From CAZADH01 sp964483805 (GTDB lineage: Bacteria; Muiribacteriota; Ozemobacteria; Ozemobacterales; Ozemobacteraceae): DNA of 6,577 nucleotides. The position numbers and the translations under genes were made by a program. The stretch is taken from NCBI GenBank assembly GCA_964483805.1, contig CAZADH010000320.1, positions 1 through 6,577 of the forward strand, read 5' to 3'. Below the pieces are notes generated by a model that did no database searches, had not been told where the DNA came from, and was given only the letters and a program-made list of their open reading frames with translations. Below, in pieces: positions 5,356 to 6,577 of the stretch. Every line of letters starts with the position of its first letter. Position 1 is the stretch's first letter.

Positions 5356-6577
5356 CGACGAGAAATACGTTGTCGGTCAAGTTGGCGGCTGCCGTGGCCG
5401 CGCACAGGTCGCGTGCGAAGCTGTCCAGATCGGCCAGGGAACGGCCCGACTCCGGGGCGGTTTCAGAGGAACCCAAGCGCCAGTGCAACAGAAAAGGTGC
5501 CTCGGCCTGGATCAAGCGATGACTTCCTCCGGGCAAGGGCAGACGATTCGTGGCGCCGTCGCGACGATGTGAATACAATGTAAACCCATTTCCGATGATG
5601 TGCAGGTCGATGAAGGGTTCGGGCCCGCAGCATCCCAAGGCAATTTCGGCGGCTGAGCCGGCGGGCAGGAACTTCCGGCTGCTGGTTGCGAGGCGTGCGG
5701 TGTACTCGGCAAGCCGTTCGCTGTTCACGTCAGGTTCGTCCAGCAAGGTGAGCAACTCGGCCCGGATCTGGGTCGTCAACATGCCGCCAACAAACCCACC
5801 GGTCGCAAAACCGCCGAGAATGAAGAAGAGGTGGCGATCACGCGTCACCTGAAAGATGAACCCATTGCCGCACGACCGGCCGAATTTGATCTCGCCGAAG
5901 ATCTCGACGCCCTGCGGTGACGGCCAGGGGGGCATCTCGGCAAAGAGTTCCTGCAATTCGCGGACCTGCCGCGTCTCTCCTTCGAACAGCGCTTGTTCCA
6001 CCATGCGCTGGAACGCTTCGAGCAGTTGCAGACAGCCCATCGACCACCACAGTCCGGCCGTGAACGACAAAGGGGTCCAGTACAGACCCAGCCCCTGTGT
6101 ACTGACAACGTATGCAGAAAAACATACAACAGTCATACCACCGGCCCTGGTGACATTGGCCGCACCGTTCGCTGAAAACATGACAAAGCTGGCCAACGAA
6201 CCCAACAACACCCCGACCAACCCGCACAGGAAGCCGATTGCCACCTCTCGGCGCCGGCCGGCGAGGAAAGTATCGAGTCCGTGGGCCAGGGCCTCCGGTC
6301 CGGTCAAAAGGCCGGTCGGCATGGGCAGAACGTGGTGCAGGATCGGCGCGGTCAGCCCCACGATCACCCGCTTGCCCCGCAGCTCGGCGGCATCGCGCGC
6401 GTTGAGCGAAGGACTCTCAATCGATTCAAGAAAGGCCACCAGCGTGGGATTCATGTGACTCTGCACTTCCGACAAGGCCATCGACACGATAAACACGGCC
6501 GTCGCGCCGTTGAGTACGGCGTTGCGCCAGAAATCGAACGCCTTGCCCTTGGCCGCGCGCTGCCGGGCCGCCGCGCC
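5318..6577 (-). CDS. CHASE2 receptor with degenerate PP2C domain (probable pseudophosphatase), 5' end outside window
   Basis: 419 codons are visible and the frame stays open to the right edge, so the GTG at 6496 is an internal valine rather than the start. Residues are counted from the edge. Residues 66-105 match the end of a CHASE2 domain (LRGKRVIVGLTAP, then GPEALAHGLDTFL), followed by membrane helices at about 113-135 and 147-180 and a coiled-coil-like linker (183-215). From 215 on it aligns to the neighbouring phosphatase, largely without gaps, but the metal ligands are gone: GGDFFD becomes CGNGFI (236-241), DVAGHG becomes GFATGG (256-261), AGHPAP becomes IGNGFT (328-333), the SDG segment (362-371) has no acidic residue, and EDDVT becomes TDNVF (401-405). 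The frame is intact and the fold signature retained, so this looks like a maintained non-catalytic paralogue, not a decayed gene. It may sense a signal and bind a partner protein. Confidence 0.85.
   Translation of the reverse strand, partial: GAAARQRAAKGKAFDFWRNAVLNGATAVFIVSMALSEVQSHMNPTLVAFLESIESPSLNARDAAELRGKRVIVGLTAPILHHVLPMPTGLLTGPEALAHGLDTFLAGRRREVAIGFLCGLVGVLLGSLASFVMFSANGAANVTRAGGMTVVCFSAYVVSTQGLGLYWTPLSFTAGLWWSMGCLQLLEAFQRMVEQALFEGETRQVRELQELFAEMPPWPSPQGVEIFGEIKFGRSCGNGFIFQVTRDRHLFFILGGFATGGFVGGMLTTQIRAELLTLLDEPDVNSERLAEYTARLATSSRKFLPAGSAAEIALGCCGPEPFIDLHIIGNGFTLYSHRRDGATNRLPLPGGSHRLIQAEAPFLLHWRLGSSETAPESGRSLADLDSFARDLCAATAAANLTDNVFLVVRPIEAPKISAA

Noticed and set aside
5356..5420. Terminator downstream of the phosphatase gene
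   Set aside because: Only short GC stems such as GCGGC/GCCGC are present, without a following T-run, and the region codes for the opposite gene.
6110..6127. Inverted repeat GTATG / CATAC with an A-rich centre
   Set aside because: A 5-bp stem within the membrane-helix coding region of the second receptor; consistent with chance and codon choice.
5318..6496. GTG at 6496 as the real start of the second receptor
   Set aside because: The frame is open for a further 27 codons to the window edge, no ribosome site precedes the GTG, and most of the CHASE2 domain would be missing. The gene is therefore treated as partial.

Overview
The window looks like a GC-rich (about 60% by eye) Gram-negative type genome. 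The evidence is a lipoprotein signal peptide, three type IV prepilin-like N-termini, and two CHASE2 plus SpoIIE-type phosphatase proteins with extracytoplasmic sensor domains. There is no RNA gene, mobile element or CRISPR array. Combining CHASE2/PP2C receptors with unusual prepilin-like operons is reminiscent of lineages such as Candidatus Riflebacteria/Ozemobacteria or the planctomycete-verrucomicrobia-lentisphaera group. That is only an impression, because no taxonomic marker gene is present.

Layout. From 3175 down to 1, on the minus strand, lies a tightly packed operon: (i) a Glu5-less GspK/PilX-like minor pseudopilin (2036-3175), (ii) a GspJ/PilW-like minor pseudopilin (1494-2039), (iii) a prepilin-like protein with a long alpha-helical C-terminal extension (112-1497), and (iv) the start of a lipoprotein that runs off the left edge (1-115). 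All three junctions are 4-bp ATGA start/stop overlaps. The 266-bp divergent spacer (3176-3441) holds candidate promoters for both directions, a small dyad and a possible 14-codon leader frame. On the plus strand, 3442-5355 encodes a complete CHASE2 + transmembrane + SpoIIE/RsbU-like PP2C phosphatase with its catalytic motifs intact. On the minus strand, 5318-6577 (5' end beyond the right edge) encodes a second protein of the same architecture. Its phosphatase domain aligns to the first but has lost almost all metal-binding aspartates, so it looks like a pseudophosphatase. The two genes converge and overlap by 38 bp at their 3' ends.

How the parts may work together. The pilin-like operon is best read as the tip or initiation set of a type IV pilus-like or type II secretion-like filament with an associated lipoprotein. 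Major pilin, ATPase, platform protein and prepilin peptidase are not in the window. The two receptors look like membrane sensors feeding a partner-switching (STAS/anti-sigma-like) pathway, one active and one probably a non-catalytic regulator or decoy. A functional link between receptors and pilins is only suggested by the divergent arrangement. The most unusual features are the active/degenerate phosphatase pair, a Cys-x3-Cys-x2-Cys cluster beside the active site of the intact phosphatase, and the two atypical pilin-like proteins.
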